From positions 36,126,306 to 36,190,305 of the forward strand of contig OZ020616.1 of the NCBI GenBank assembly GCA_963971575.1: DNA of 64,000 nt. The letters run 5' to 3'. Source of the DNA: Liopterus haemorrhoidalis. Taxonomy: Eukaryota > Arthropoda > Insecta > Coleoptera > Dytiscidae. Under the pieces are notes generated by a model. That model was given only the letters and a program-made list of their open reading frames with translations, did not search any database and had not been told where the DNA came from. Shown here piece by piece: positions 1 through 11,140 of this stretch (position 1 is the first letter of the stretch; the number at the start of each line of letters is the position of its first letter). Made by a program: the position numbers and the translations under genes.

Positions 1-74
1 AGACAGACGGACAGACGGACAGACGGTCAGACGGACAGACGGACAGACGGACAGACGGACAGACCGACAGACAT
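1..74. repeat. (ACAGACGG)n microsatellite
   Basis: Eight-base units of the ACAGACGG type run from the window edge, with one TCAG variant. The array is cut by the window start. Similar GACA/GTCT tracts at 8545 and 36276 lie inside a dispersed repeat family, so this is probably the microsatellite part of another copy. Confidence 0.9.
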
Positions 75-1123
75 CATGCTAAAAATAGTCAAACGTCATG
101 TAGGGACCTCGATTCGTGGAGATCCATCGAAATCTCGAAATGTCAAAATCGGTATGGTCACAAACCTTCCTTATATATGTTGGAAGTCGGTAAAAAAATA
201 TATCAGGAATCGAGAAAACTCTATTGAAAAAACTATCACCCCCATTAAAGGACCCTATACTACGATTTCGCATCCATTGTATTCACTCTGTCCTTCGTAT
301 TTGTTCGAACAAATTTCTTACGGAATTGTAAGATCAATTTTTGCACGAATTCTTATTCAATGTAACCGCTTTGTCTTACCTAACAGAATAGAGCCGTTGT
401 TGACTCTGTGGTAAGATGATGGTCTACGTAGCATAGGGACCAGGGTTCTAACCCTTTATCCCCTTCGGAATTTTCATCCGAAAATTATAAGTATATTTCT
501 TATAATTTTGTATGTATGTAATTTTGTGTGTATCTTAACCTTTGTTTTTTTCTAAACGAGGCCGATCTACAAAAGTTTTCCCCGTTGTAATTTGCCAATG
601 CGTCACTAGTCATGGCCGTTGTACCAACTGTGACAATTGTTTGTAACTTTATAAATTATTTGCGAAGTTTCTCGTACATATATTACTCAGATATACAGTC
701 ATATAAATGCACATCTTTTACCCATATCGAACTATGTAACTCATGACCGGACAGTTCCTATCACCGATTCTGATTTCATCTGATTTATGTGAAGGTCATT
801 TGTTCATTCAACCGTTAAGGTTTAGATGAAAGATAGACTCTAAATTTTTCATATTTTCCGCCCAAAGGAAAGAAAAATTGTTGAAACCATAAAATAAATT
901 GATCATCGGGAAAATAATTTCCACAATGTTTACCGTTTTATCTTTATAAATAAAATTGGACGCTATATATGTTTTTATTTATTGTTTCGTTCTCAAAATT
1001 TGTTTCTACACGTTTTAAGTGATTTTTAAATTATATCCACAATTTCTTTCTATCTGTTGACAAACAGATCTTTTTATCTGTTTGTCGGAGGTTTGCACAA
1101 AAATAACCTGACATATACCAATT
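75..1123. other. No gene seen
   Basis: AT-rich sequence without a recognisable coding region. The first 100 bases after the microsatellite may belong to its parent repeat. The ORFs on both strands at 76-414 have no protein-like pattern. Confidence 0.6.
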
Positions 1124-1333
1124 CAGGGACCTAGCCAGAATTTCAGCTTGCGGGGGGGGGGGGGGCAAAAATAAAAAAATATTCTAAATTGGTCGGTACG
1201 ACCTTAATTACATGGCTTGGGTAGAAAATAACAGCGTTCTAGGTCTTTTGTAGTATATTAAATAATAAAAGTCCGGTAAAGTTATAAAGTTTCACCTCTG
1301 GTGAAGAAAACTTATAACAATCTAATTTATATT

Positions 1334-2645
1334 TAGAACCCTGCGCGGATACGTTTTTCTGTATCCGCATCCGATCCGCATCCGATCCGCATCCGCATAG
1401 ACAGGATCCGCATCCGATCCGCATCCGCAGCCTTTGTAATATGAATATCCGCATCCGATCCGCATCCGCAAAAATATCCGCACTATCCGCACAGGATTTG
1501 CTGTTTGTTTGGAAATAACTAAACTTTTTCGCCTATTGGAATATCGCTGCTTTAACACTACTGAAATTTTTATCACTTTACATATTACTGGGTCCAGAAA
1601 TATGTTTTCTATCTAACATCGTACTGAAATTATATAAATTAAAAAATAAAGATGGAAATTACAATTATTCGACTCTTAAACCAAGTTTATATAAAACGTA
1701 AAACTTTAAACAGTAATATCTCAAAAACTTAGTTTTTTAATTTAATTTAATTTAATTTGTTTACTTATATCCAAGGTACAATAAAATAATTAGATTTTTT
1801 ACAAATAATAGACAAAATAGCAGTTTTAAGATATCTCACTATTGTTTTAGAGCAGCGATATTTAGAAATAATTAAACAGATTAATTTATTACATTTATGA
1901 CCAATAAATAACAAGGAAAGTCCTATAAGATCAACAAATTTATAAAAATGAGTTTTTAATAATAAAATTAAATTCTTAAATTCATCCTATTATTAAAAGA
2001 TGAAAATTATATGACGATTTCAAGATATTTTTATTTTTTTTTAATTTGATATGAGCTTCATATGTTTTTAAATGTGGCAAATTGCAATGGTTAATTTTGA
2101 CTAATATTTCCAAAAATGCAAAATAAGGCGATACAGTAAAATCTATTCCAAACGATTAGGCGGAACTAACCGCAATTTTCATTTTTGTAAGTTGTCATTA
2201 GCTATTTTTTTATATATTGAAGTTGGTTTTTCCTGAACAAAATGATCTAGAGCTTCAATCAATCGGTAAAAGTAACTAGAATTGAAAATCTGGTTTTGCC
2301 TAAACCAAAAGAACAGACTTTACATAATTATTTTTTAATTAATAAACTGACAATAAATCCAAAAAAATTGTTGTATCTACGACTTTTATTAAAAAGTGAA
2401 AAGTGCCGTAATGTATCATTATTTTACTCTTGTACAAATACAAATGCCAACGATACATTTTTGGGGTTCTAAACGCGTCTTCCGTAGGAAGAGGCGTCCA
2501 ACCGAAGATTTTATGTTCACGCGGATATTGCGGATAAGCGGATATGATATAAAATCCGCATCCGATCCGCATCCACACGATTTAAATGATAATTTATCCG
2601 CATCCGCAGAAAAAAAGCGGATGTCCGCGGATTTGCAGGGCTCTA
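1334..2645 (+). mobile_element. hAT-type MITE with internal ATCCGC repeats, copy 1
   Basis: The ends are TAGAACCCTGC and GCAGGGCTCTA. The flanking 8-mers are TTTATATT and ATTATATT (7 of 8 match), which fits a hAT target duplication. The uninterrupted target is visible in the sister element near 39940. Both subterminal regions are packed with direct and inverted units of ATCCGC/GCGGAT (1360-1500 and 2522-2635). It is 1312 bp long because it carries a nested Tc1-like MITE at 2134. No transposase is encoded, so it would depend on one supplied in trans. Confidence 0.85.
2134..2320 (+). mobile_element. Tc1/mariner-type MITE nested in the hAT MITE
   Basis: It starts CAGTAAAATCTATTCC and ends AAAGAACAGACTT, flanked by TA on both sides. 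The ends resemble the better preserved MITE at 37042-37447. The sister hAT MITE at 40782 lacks this stretch, which shows it is an insertion. Confidence 0.65.
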
Positions 2646-2691
2646 ATTATATTTTATGTAGGTTAAACTACCCTGGGAGGGGAGAGGGCAA

Positions 2692-2945
2692 ATGTCCGTA
2701 TTCACCTGATTTATCCCCTAACGACTTTTTTTTATTCCCCAATGTCAAACAAAAAATGCGTGGACAGCAATTTCTCATCACCTCAAGAAGTTGTTGAAGC
2801 CTTCGAAGACTATGTTTTTGAGATACCAACTTCAGAGTGGAAAAAATGTTTTGAGAATTGCTTTTAACGCTTTCAAAAGTGTATAAATCTTAAAAGCGAA
2901 TATATTGAAAGGTATTAAAACAGTTTGTTCCAAAAAAAAAAAAAA
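2692..2945 (+). pseudogene. Mariner transposase 3' fragment
   Basis: This matches the 3' end of the mariner at 13464-14690, from the third catalytic aspartate region (SPDLSPNDFF, with a frame disturbance in the T-run after it) to the untranslated stretch ending in CAGTTTGTTCC. Only about 80 codons remain, followed by an A-run. The 5' junction cuts into TIR element A. Confidence 0.8.
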
Positions 2946-3235
2946 TCAACATATTTGTCAGAATCGGCGTTTTCAAACATGAAAATAATATAAAAAACAA
3001 ACTAAGAAATTAAATCACTAATGATCATTTGGATCAATGCTTGCGATTAGCTACATCATACCAAACTGACTATAAAAGTACTGCAAAGTCAGAGCAATGC
3101 CAAATTTCACATTGATTTTCCTTATAATAAATAAAAGTGTTTATTTACATTTATATAATTGGATTTATGAATACAACTTTCTTAATATTCATGTTTTTCG
3201 GAAATGATCAATATATACATACATAATTTTCTTGG

Positions 3236-3342
3236 GCCGATTCACGTTTACGCCTTCACTGAATTAACTATCGTACGCCTGGGATTCCCCGAATCTGATC
3301 GGGAAAGTGCCGCGACATCTGGACTTGATAGCGCTTCAGTAT
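3236..3342. repeat. Dispersed repeat, copy 1 (pogo/Tigger-like end)
   Basis: About 105 bp shared with 4870-4965, including GCCGATTCACGTTTACGCC and TCTGATCGGGAAAGT. The second copy carries a Tigger-like outer end (GAACTCGATATACGC), so both are probably terminal pieces of one pogo/Tigger family. Confidence 0.6.
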
Positions 3343-3539
3343 AATGATACCTAAATAACAAAAATTGTTTAAAATAAAACAACAAATCTTTTTTGTTGTA
3401 TTATTTTTTTCTTTGTGTAAATATTTGAGGAGTTACGGAAGGAAGCCAACTATTATTTTGAAATATCTCACTTATTATTCACTTTACAGCAAAAATGTAT
3501 GTCAGGAAAGGTTGTTTAGAATGAAAAGACTATTCATTT

Positions 3540-4110
3540 ATATTCAATGCAGTTTTCAATTAAATTAAAATTCAGAGGGCTAAGGAAAGCGCTACTTAAG
3601 AAATTAAAATATGGCACTAATTACCTACGTTCTCAAAAATCGCCAAAGCTCTTTATTGCCTTAGAAAACTTAAAAACTTTACTAACACTAATGTACGCAG
3701 AATTTTTTATTTCGCTAATATTCCGTCTTTTATGTCTTATGGTGTAATCTAATGGGGAAGATCAACTGAGGCAGACCGAATTTTTAAATTACAGAAATCT
3801 GTGAATGCGAACCTTAATAGGGAAACCATTTAGATCTTCATGTAAATTATTGTTTAAAAAACTTAATATTTTAACAGTATTTTTTTTATATATATTAGAA
3901 TCTTTATTATACGCCTTTAAAAATAAAAATCAATTTCAACTATTAGGTGAATCACACGCATAGGATACGCGACACTGTCATAACAAGTTGATGATTCTGA
4001 AGCACAGAACTACTACTTATGAGCTCAGTCCAATATATATGTCAATAATTTTATTTAATAAGATACCGTCAGAAATTCAGCAATTGAGTAACTTCAAAAT
4101 TTTAAAAATT
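3540..4110 (+). pseudogene. LINE reverse transcriptase C-terminal fragment (decayed)
   Basis: With frame changes the plus strand reads like the region after the RT palm of Jockey/I-type LINEs: a MSYGV-IWGRS-like segment near 3735-3770 and a NKIPSEIQQLSNFK-like end near 4065-4105. There are several stops and shifts. No endonuclease or catalytic RT motif is present here. Confidence 0.55.
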
Positions 4111-4274
4111 TTAAAAATTTTTATATTTATATATATGTGGTAGTGGTTTAGGTCTTAAACCGTCCTCCGCCAGGTACTGCACTTCAGGCTTACCACAAGG
4201 TAGCACGTCATACGCGAATACCTGACGGGGAAAATATACACTGCCGCATCCCAGACCCGAAATAATCACCTTCC

Positions 4275-4345
4275 AGTTGCAAATTCTGTTTTGTCTTTTA
4301 AAGATGTTTTGAGTGGCGTGCCTCAGGGTTCCGTATATGAACCGA
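4275..4345 (+). pseudogene. Reverse transcriptase motif fragment
   Basis: One frame reads SFKDVLSGVPQGSVYEP, matching the conserved SGVPQGSVLGP block of non-LTR reverse transcriptases. The similarity stops at 4345, where a tandem repeat begins. This is a short relic, not a gene. Confidence 0.6.
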
Positions 4346-4668
4346 TTTGAAAAAATCTTTCCATGGTGAGTATTTGAGACCTTCTTGAGTAACATAAGCC
4401 ATATCAGTGTATGAGAGAGCAGGGAGAAAGACTGATGTGCCGGCGAAAGCAAATTACTGAACCAATCTGTAAAATTCTTTCTGCGGTTTATAGTTTAGAC
4501 CATCCTAAATAACATAAGCTATATCAGTGTTCTATAATCGGGAGAAGGGTATGACTTGTTGAGCCCCGAAAACAAACTAGGTACTGAACCGGATTTAAAA
4601 TTTCTTTCAGTGGTGTATAGCATAGACATTTCTGAGTAATATAGGTTATATCAGTGTTTTTTAATCGG
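4339..4668. repeat. Tandem repeat, about 120 bp x 2.7
   Basis: Units begin at 4339, 4459 and 4586, each opening with GAACC and containing CATAAGC(T/C)ATATCAGTGT or a close variant. The third unit is partial. The units differ at many positions, so the array is old. Confidence 0.75.
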
Positions 4669-4836
4669 TTTACATACAAAAATATTGCAAATTATCACAT
4701 TCTGATAGCGAAAGAAAATTATTATATATTTAAAGGCCCTACAGGATTCCAAATTAAAATGTTCTACATAGAAAAAATAAAAACACAGTAAATATTATAA
4801 GTAAACCAATCAAATGTATTTAAAAAATATATATAC

Positions 4837-4965
4837 AGGTAGAACTCGATATACGCTGGTTCGATGTACGCCGATTCACTTTTACGCCTTCACTGAATTA
4901 CGCCTGGCATTCCCAGATCTGATCGGGAAAGTACCGCGACAACTGGACTAGACAGCGCTTCAATA
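4837..4965. repeat. Dispersed repeat, copy 2 (pogo/Tigger-like end)
   Basis: Contains CAGGTAGAACTCGATATACGC near 4837, followed from 4870 by the sequence shared with 3236-3342. The outer end resembles pogo/Tigger terminal repeats. No transposase is attached. Confidence 0.6.
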
Positions 4966-5011
4966 CCATCGCGTATAAGTATCCTACACGTCTAGTGTAT
5001 ATATACCAGGT

Positions 5012-5925
5012 CTACAAGTATGAAATGTTTATTTTTTTTTAAAATAAAACACATTAAACTCAAAAGAACAGTAAAAGTTTATTTATTCAAAGTATGCTCC
5101 ATTAGAAGTTATACATTTTTCCCATCTTTCAGGCAATTTGTGAATACCTCGCCAGTAGAACTCTACACCCCTTTCCCCGCAAACCATTCATCTAGCCATT
5201 CTTTCACATTTTCATATGAACAAAAGTGCTGCTCGGCAAATGCGTGACCCATCGATGCGAACAAGTGGTAATCTGAAGGAGCCAAGTCTGGTGAGTAAGC
5301 GGCATGGGGTAGCACTTCCTACTTATTTCTTTCGTATTCTGGTCGTTTTATGAGCAGCGAATGGTTCAATTCGATCAGTTGTTGTTGGTAGCGTTGGGTA
5401 TTAACTGTTTCACCATGTTTTAACAATTCATAATAGACCACACCCTTTTGGTCCCACCAAGTACAGAGCATTGTCTTTTTGCCAAAGCGATTCGGTGTTG
5501 CAGTTGATGTGGATGGTGAGCCTGGGTTCACCCATGAATTTTTGCGTTTGGGATTTTCAAAATAAATCCATTTTTCATCGCCAGTAATGATACGATGCAA
5601 AAAAGACTTTCTTTTGTATCGTGCAAGCAAAATTTCACAAGTGTTTTTCCATCTGCCTCTCATTCAATGCATGTGCAACCCATCTGCCGACTTTCTGGAT
5701 CTTACCCATCTCTCGTAGGCGATTGGAAACAGCTTGTTGACTAACGCCTAACTGCTCTCCTAGTTTTTTTTGTGATTGACTATCGTCTTCCTGTATCAAT
5801 GTTTCCAATTTTGTATCTTCATATTTTTTTGGAGGTTTCGTTTCAAAGTCACCACTTTTGAAACGCCGAAACAATCGTTTACAAGTATCTTGCGATGGAG
5901 CATATTCACCATAAGTTTCTCGAAT
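5012..5925 (-). pseudogene. Mariner transposase, N-terminally truncated with internal deletion
   Basis: The minus strand encodes a mariner transposase in pieces. The helix-turn-helix region reads FRRFKSGDFE and LGEQLGVSQQAVSNRL (about 5870-5720). The first catalytic aspartate lies in GDEKWIYFENP near 5580. The C-terminal DD34D block reads YSPDLAPSDYHLF near 5280-5240, and the end ERWEKCITSNGAYFE near 5110. About 25 residues between PEYERNK and the SPDL block are missing, including the second aspartate (HDN motif), and the frame shifts near 5635. The first 20 or so residues are absent. It cannot encode an active enzyme. A different mariner lineage from the one at 13.5 kb. Confidence 0.9.
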
Positions 5926-5979
5926 TCAAATTTAGGTTCTAGTCCGTCCCAGATTGCGGATTATAAGTTTGCTTAGAGG

Positions 5980-7076
5980 AGCAAATTTTGAAGCTACGCC
6001 ACTGATAAATTTCTTTTAATCCCGAACAAAAAATGGGAACCTCAGTAAGTATTATATATGCACCCTTAAACAAATTATATTTAAAAGTTTTAATCAATAA
6101 AAATAAACGTAGTCAGCGTTAATTAAGGTGTATTTACTTAAATGATTATTCTGACAAATTCGTCGTTTTTATTGTTTACAATTTGTATAAATGCAAACAT
6201 CCAGGCATATTTCGTATGCCACAGAAAGGTAAGCCGAAGTTATGACTACTGACAACAGTAGAACATTATGCTGTTTGATAGTAGTTGTTTGTTGGTTGGT
6301 AGGCCGAGTGCGTGGTATGCTTGTTTACCGAGTTTGGTTTACCGTCGACAAAGGGGTATACTCGTATAAGTCAACAGCTAAGAGGCTACAGAGAAAGGGT
6401 TAATGATATTTCATATGTCAAAGGGGGGAATGTGTATTTTGGACACATGATCTTAACGTGAGAAGGGTAATATCATCGCATTAAAGGACCTGTCACTGGC
6501 AATCTTACTATCTGACATCTTAAAGCGTTAAAAATTATGCAAATACTCGTATCTAATTAAGTTATAAATGCAAAAAAAGTTTTAATGAAAAGAAAATTAT
6601 AGAAATACCGTGTGTGTGCAGTAAAATTGTTACGTAAGGAGCAGAGATATATGGATTTAATACTCGTTGACTTTACTTCTCATAACTAATCAGCCCAGAG
6701 TTAGTCTGCCAATCAAATTATTAACAGCTTTCAATCAATACCCTACATTATATAATAAAAAAATTATGTGAAGTGTGAATTTTCACACATTTCAGGGTTT
6801 TATAGTGATTTAATAAGTGTAAAAAGCCAACATAATACTGGATGTCTAGGAATATTTATTCTATAATCACATCAAAATCCACAGTTTTTTGATAGTTTCT
6901 TTTATTCGTTATTTAATTACTAAGAGCTTCCATTTAATTTTTTCAAAAACATTAAATAACTTTCCAAAACGCGTTTTTTTTTCTGCATTTGCTTCCTACT
7001 CAAGTCTTCATTAGATTAATAAGAAATATATTGATAAATGACTTTATTTTTTCAATTTCAGAAACGTATTTCTCAC
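5980..7076. other. No gene seen
   Basis: AT-rich sequence. The part near 6755-6830 (TGTGAATTTTCACACATTTC) is shared with 37740-37785 and belongs to the microsatellite-bearing repeat family described at 7760. Otherwise nothing recognised. Confidence 0.5.
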
Positions 7077-7078
7077 TA

Positions 7079-7573
7079 CAGTAGAACCTCGATTATCCGG
7101 ACTAGGTCAGGGATGAATGTAGTTCGGATAACGAAACATCCGGATAATCGAAAAAAACAGTGAGGAGAAATAGGAAAAAAAATTACGTACATTAAGCATG
7201 AACCTTTTTTTATTGATATATATATATACGTTCAGTAAACTGTGTAATTTTTTCACTTTGTTTTTTTATATCCGATATTGTGGAAGTTCCGACGCCATAT
7301 ATATTAGACCAATAACGTCCTGAGTCACCTCATTTCAGTGCACTGATGATATCTAATTTGTCTTTTAAAGATAGTACAACACGTACTTTTTTCGATGACA
7401 TATCGGTAATATTAAAAGAAAATATTTAAATTGCACGTCCAGACACGTCATGACGTGAAAACTGGTACACAGCGGCATTACACAGCGAATTCGTAAAATA
7501 ATTTCCTCGTTTAAAAGAATTCGGATAATCGAAAATTCGGATAATCGAGGTCCGGATAACAAAGGTTCTATTG
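7079..7573 (-). mobile_element. pogo/Tigger element, internally deleted
   Basis: The left end is CAGTAGAACCTCGATTATC and the right end is the inverted counterpart ...GGTTCTATTG, flanked by TA on both sides (7077-7078 and 7574-7575). Subterminal CCGGATAAT units repeat near both ends, as is usual for pogo elements. At 495 bp most of the transposase is gone. A remnant of its DNA-binding domain remains on the minus strand. Confidence 0.85.
7255..7401 (-). pseudogene. pogo/Tigger transposase N-terminal remnant (CENP-B-like HTH)
   Basis: Reading from an ATG at 7401, the peptide opens MSSKKVRVVLSLKDKLDII and, after one stop codon, continues YGVGTSTISDIKK. This is the typical start of pogo/Tigger transposases with a CENP-B-type helix-turn-helix that binds the element ends. 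The catalytic DDE part is missing. The match in order and spacing makes the assignment firm, but the gene is dead. Confidence 0.8.
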
Positions 7574-7759
7574 TATTAATATTGTGTTATTGTTACAATG
7601 ATTTATAAGTATTTCATAAGGCGTTCATAGAGTCTATGCATAGGAAACTGGTTATCAGCTGCTCAGCTGTTAAATTTAAAATAAGACACACACTATATTA
7701 GCCATAAATACAAAAAATTAATTACATTATTACTATCCATAATTTAGCCATGAATTAAA

Positions 7760-8670
7760 AAATAATTAATCATGTCAAAAACACAAAAACTGAAATATTT
7801 TTCAAAAACGTACATTAACTATATTTTTTTCAGATTTTTAGTTTAACCCCTTTGGGTAAAAGGTGGTGGGACAAAAACCTTTTTAGCACATTTTTGGCTA
7901 AAATCGTGTTAAAAAAAACAGATTTAAAAAACTCCTATTCGTTCCTTAATCTACGTCTTAAGAACTGTCTTTTGATGCCACACAATATATTATTAAAAAA
8001 TATATTTTTTTAAGTACACAAAAATCGACATTTTTCGAAAAACTAATCTAATCAAAAATTCCTATTGAACTATTCCGGTTCCCATCAATGTTCATTATGA
8101 GATTTTTTTCATATTTTTAGATCAACCCCTCTGGGAGATAGGGTGACGAACAAAAGTTTTTATATATTTTTGCCTAAAATCCCTTAAAAAATTGATTTTT
8201 CAAAAATAAAGATCTGTATGTTGATCCACGTACTATGTGGCTTCGTTTGATATGCCACTTTAAAATTAAAGAAAACATTTATTTTTTATGATGTGTTTTT
8301 TTGAACTCTGAGAACCGGTTTCTGAAAGCCTGGTTAACTATAACCAAATAGTTGGAAAATTGTTGCTATGGTTACTTATAGAATTGTTATATTGTGACCG
8401 AGTTTAACCAAAAGATTAAACTTGGCTAAGCTTTCAGAAACCGGCCGTCAGTATTTTTTCTATATGTGGGTCAAAGAGTTGTATAAGTATGCCAAATTTC
8501 AACTTTCTATGTTAAGCCGTTTGGCTACAATTTCTAACGTACAGACAGATAGACAAACAGACAGACTGACTGACAGACACATGAGTGACCTTATAAGGGT
8601 TTTTTGCTGGTCATACCTACAAAACCCCAAAAATCAAAATTACAAAAAAATAAATAAAATTGTGAATTGT
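7760..8670 (+). repeat. Microsatellite-bearing dispersed repeat family, copy 1
   Basis: Shares blocks with 36213-37800 (reverse orientation), 8880-9060 and 10240-10450: CAACCCCTNTGGG-like motifs, GTGTGGGACAAA, TGCCAAATTTCAACTTTCTA, GCCGTTTGGCTACAATTT, a GACAGACA tract (8545-8578) and GTCATACCTACAAAACCC. The structure resembles the microsatellite-associated interspersed elements reported in insects. It is non-coding; a short MITE is inserted at about 8311-8448. Confidence 0.65.
8311..8448. mobile_element. Short MITE with GGTTTCTGAAAGC ends
   Basis: Begins ACCGGTTTCTGAAAGC and ends GCTTTCAGAAACCGG, and contains TTAACTATAACCAAATAG and its partial inverse. The repeat at 10270 lacks this stretch at the same place. 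A relative lies at 21065-21185, and a single end at about 45788. Exact borders and target duplication are unclear. Confidence 0.6.
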
Positions 8671-8713
8671 TAATTTTCAACATTTCAGGGTTTTGTGGGT
8701 ATTTAGTTAAGTG

Positions 8714-9406
8714 ATTATAAATTGTGGATAAATATTAATAAAAACTCATAAATTTCGATAAAAAAACACAGTTGACTTCATCTAAAGATTTACAAGCCTA
8801 CTTCATTACTAGATGCGCTCGCATCAAGACCTAGATATAGCTACCCAGTTCTCCAGTCAGTCAGATAAATATTGTAAACATGGTGTTGCAAAAATTCTTA
8901 TACTGTCAAAATAATTATTAGATCAAAAATTTCTGTTGTATTATTTCTGTTCACATTAATGTGCCTAACTCAGAATTCATGTTTTCTGATTAATCCCACT
9001 GGATTATAAGGTGTGGGACAAAGGTTTTTTTTAGCACATTTTTAACAAAAATCGTGTTAAAATGTTTTTATTTTTAACAAAATTTTTAACAAAAACCTTT
9101 GTCCCACACCTTATAATCCAGTGGGATTAATCAGAAAACATGAATTCTGAGTTAGGCACATTAATGTGAACAGAAATAATACAACAGAAATTTTTTATCT
9201 AATAATTATTTTGACAGTATAAAAATTTTTGCAACACCATGTTTACAATATTTATCTGACTGACTGGAGAACTGGGTAGCTATATCTAGGTCTTGATGCG
9301 AGCGCATCTAGTAATGAAGTAGGCTTGTAAATCTTTAGATGAAGTCAACTGTGTTTTTTTATCGAAATTTATGAGTTTTTATTAATATTTATCCACAATT
9401 TATAAT
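8714..9406. repeat. Near-perfect 317-bp inverted repeat with 59-bp spacer
   Basis: The left arm (8714-9030) and right arm (9090-9406) are reverse complements with only two or so mismatches that I could find (for example TTATACTG against TTTATACTG near 8916). The spacer at 9031-9089 is AT-rich. The arm contains part of the 36.7 kb repeat family (GTGTGGGACAAA) plus unrelated sequence. A transcript through it would fold into a long hairpin. It is a palindrome formed by inverted duplication rather than a transposon with defined ends. Confidence 0.9.
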
Positions 9407-9594
9407 AGTATAAGTATAGTATAAATAAAATAATAATTTCTTAATCACATCTTAAAAAATTTCTTTTGATACCACAGAATAAATTCCTGAAAAATATTTA
9501 CGAACCAAAAAACTTTTAGAAAAAATAATCACATCAAAAATTTCTGCTCCGATTTCCATCAGTGTAAATTATTGAGATGTTTTCAGATTTTTCG

Positions 9595-10165
9595 GTCAAC
9601 CAATATGATACAGCAGGAAATTACGAATAGAATTAAAGCTGCTAATGCCTCGTATTTTGCACCTATTTTTGATCAAGTTATACCAAGTTATAGTACGTCC
9701 CGCACTTATGTATGGCTCCGAAAAATGGACCTTAACAAAGCGAGATCGACAAGACCTCATAGTTTTCCAAAATAAAATATTACGCAGAAACTTTGGTCCC
9801 ATTTAAATTAATGGTGAATGGAGAATTCGTAAGAACAAAGATATCCGAGTACTGTACTCAATGCCAAGTATCACCTAAGAACTCAGAGGCAGACGATTAC
9901 AATGGATAAGGCACGTTATGAGGATGAGGGAGGACAGAATGGTTAGGAAGATATGAGAAAGAAGATTGAATACCCGTCGATCAGTAGGAAGACCTCGCAA
10001 GATATGGAGAGATCAGCTAACCGAAGATCTAACAAGTATTGGTATACATGGTACTTGGCAAGACTTGACAATGAATAGATCGAGATGGAGGGCTTATGTG
10101 AGTGAGGCCAAAAGTCAACCTGACTGATAGTGCCCAAAGAAGAGGAGGAAGAAGAAGAAGAAGTA
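9595..10165 (+). pseudogene. LINE C-terminal fragment, RTE-like (decayed)
   Basis: With shifts the plus strand reads ALMYGSEKWTLTKRDRQDL near 9700-9755, then LRGRRLQWI near 9885, then GRPRKIWRDQLTEDL near 9990-10030. This is the usual C-terminal region of RTE-type and related LINE reverse transcriptases. The sequence ends in a GAAGAAGAAG tail near 10155. Related ends occur at 59975 and 62999. Several stops are present and no catalytic core remains. Confidence 0.7.
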
Positions 10166-10239
10166 TATGATACATATGCATTAAAAGATTGCATATAATA
10201 CCCCGCTCAATGATTTAAAAAATGACTTATTTTTTCGTT

Positions 10240-10450
10240 GAATACCTATTTGTTTACTTTTTTCCACGATGTGCTTTTTGAACTCTCAATAGTTTTCCTA
10301 TATGTAGATCAATGAATTGCACAAGCATGCCAAATTTTACCTTTTTATGTCCAACCGTTTAACCACAATTTGTACCGAACACAAACAGACCCATGAATGA
10401 CAATATAGATATTTTGATCATACTTACGAAACCCTAAAAATTAAAATTAC
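10240..10450 (+). repeat. Microsatellite-bearing dispersed repeat family, partial copy
   Basis: Contains TTGAACTCTCAATAGTTTTCC, GCCAAATTTTACCTTTTTATG and ACCGAACACAAACAGACCC, matching the family at 7760 and 36213 but with only a vestigial GACA tract. Confidence 0.6.
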
Positions 10451-11140
10451 TTCAATAAATCATTTAATCCGGTTGTTTATAATAAACATACGAAGATTTG
10501 TTGTTGTGATGTATCAAAATCACTTTTTTGTTTCCCTTGCTTATTATTTGGAGGAGAGGAATAAGATAGAATGTTGGTGAGTCTTAAAGTTAGTTCATTT
10601 CAATTTCATTATAAGTAGTCTTGTACAAATGTAAATGATTATCTAGAAAACATATATAGTAAGTACCTTTTAACTTATTTAACCTATAATAACTGATACC
10701 TAGAAAAATTGACCCCCCACATTTCCACAGTCCAATCCGCCACTGCTCTTAACAACATATTGGCGCTACTGGTAAAGTTTATTTCTGAATACTGCAGTAA
10801 AACAAAAACAAAATTTAAAAAGCATCCGTCTGATACAATCGTTGTGTTAGCAATTCAGCTAATGCATATGAAAAATAACTGTAAAATGCATAAAAAGTAG
10901 GAAGCAAAACAACTGTGACAATAAAACTATAGATAATCATAATGTTGAAAAATGAAACTGCGAAATGGAATGGATGACATATAACCTGTCAATACCAGTT
11001 TACATATTGTCTGGAAAAAGAATGACATTCATTTTGTGATTGACAACTAATAGACAATCACGGCAAAACTGGCAGACTTGTCTCTAGCTAACAAAATAAA
11101 TCACTGGGAAAATTTAGTTTCATTAATTCATGTAACAATT
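10451..11140. other. No gene seen
   Basis: AT-rich sequence. A 63-codon ORF at 10709-10900 has no recognisable motif and no support beyond being open. Confidence 0.5.

Larger units (their letters stand above)
1124..2692 (+). mobile_element. TIR element family A, copy 1, interrupted and 3'-truncated
   Basis: The copy begins CAGGGACCTAGCC and has a G-run at about 1152-1166. Its sister at 38738-40015 ends ...CTACGTCCCTG, the inverted complement of this start, so the family has terminal inverted repeats, probably hAT-like. The two copies share the stretch around 1180-1290 nearly base for base. This copy is interrupted by a hAT MITE (1334-2645), resumes at 2646, and is cut by a mariner fragment near 2692. 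No coding region remains. Confidence 0.7.

Noticed and set aside
411..480. tRNA-like stretch with GGTTCTAACCC
   Set aside because: B-box-like sequence only; no matching acceptor stem or convincing A box.
1339..1490. CRISPR-like look of the ATCCGC repeats
   Set aside because: Units are 6-11 bp, in both orientations, with no spacers, inside a hAT MITE in a eukaryotic genome.
4111..4452. 113-codon minus-strand ORF
   Set aside because: Overlaps a plus-strand RT motif and a tandem repeat; no protein-like features.
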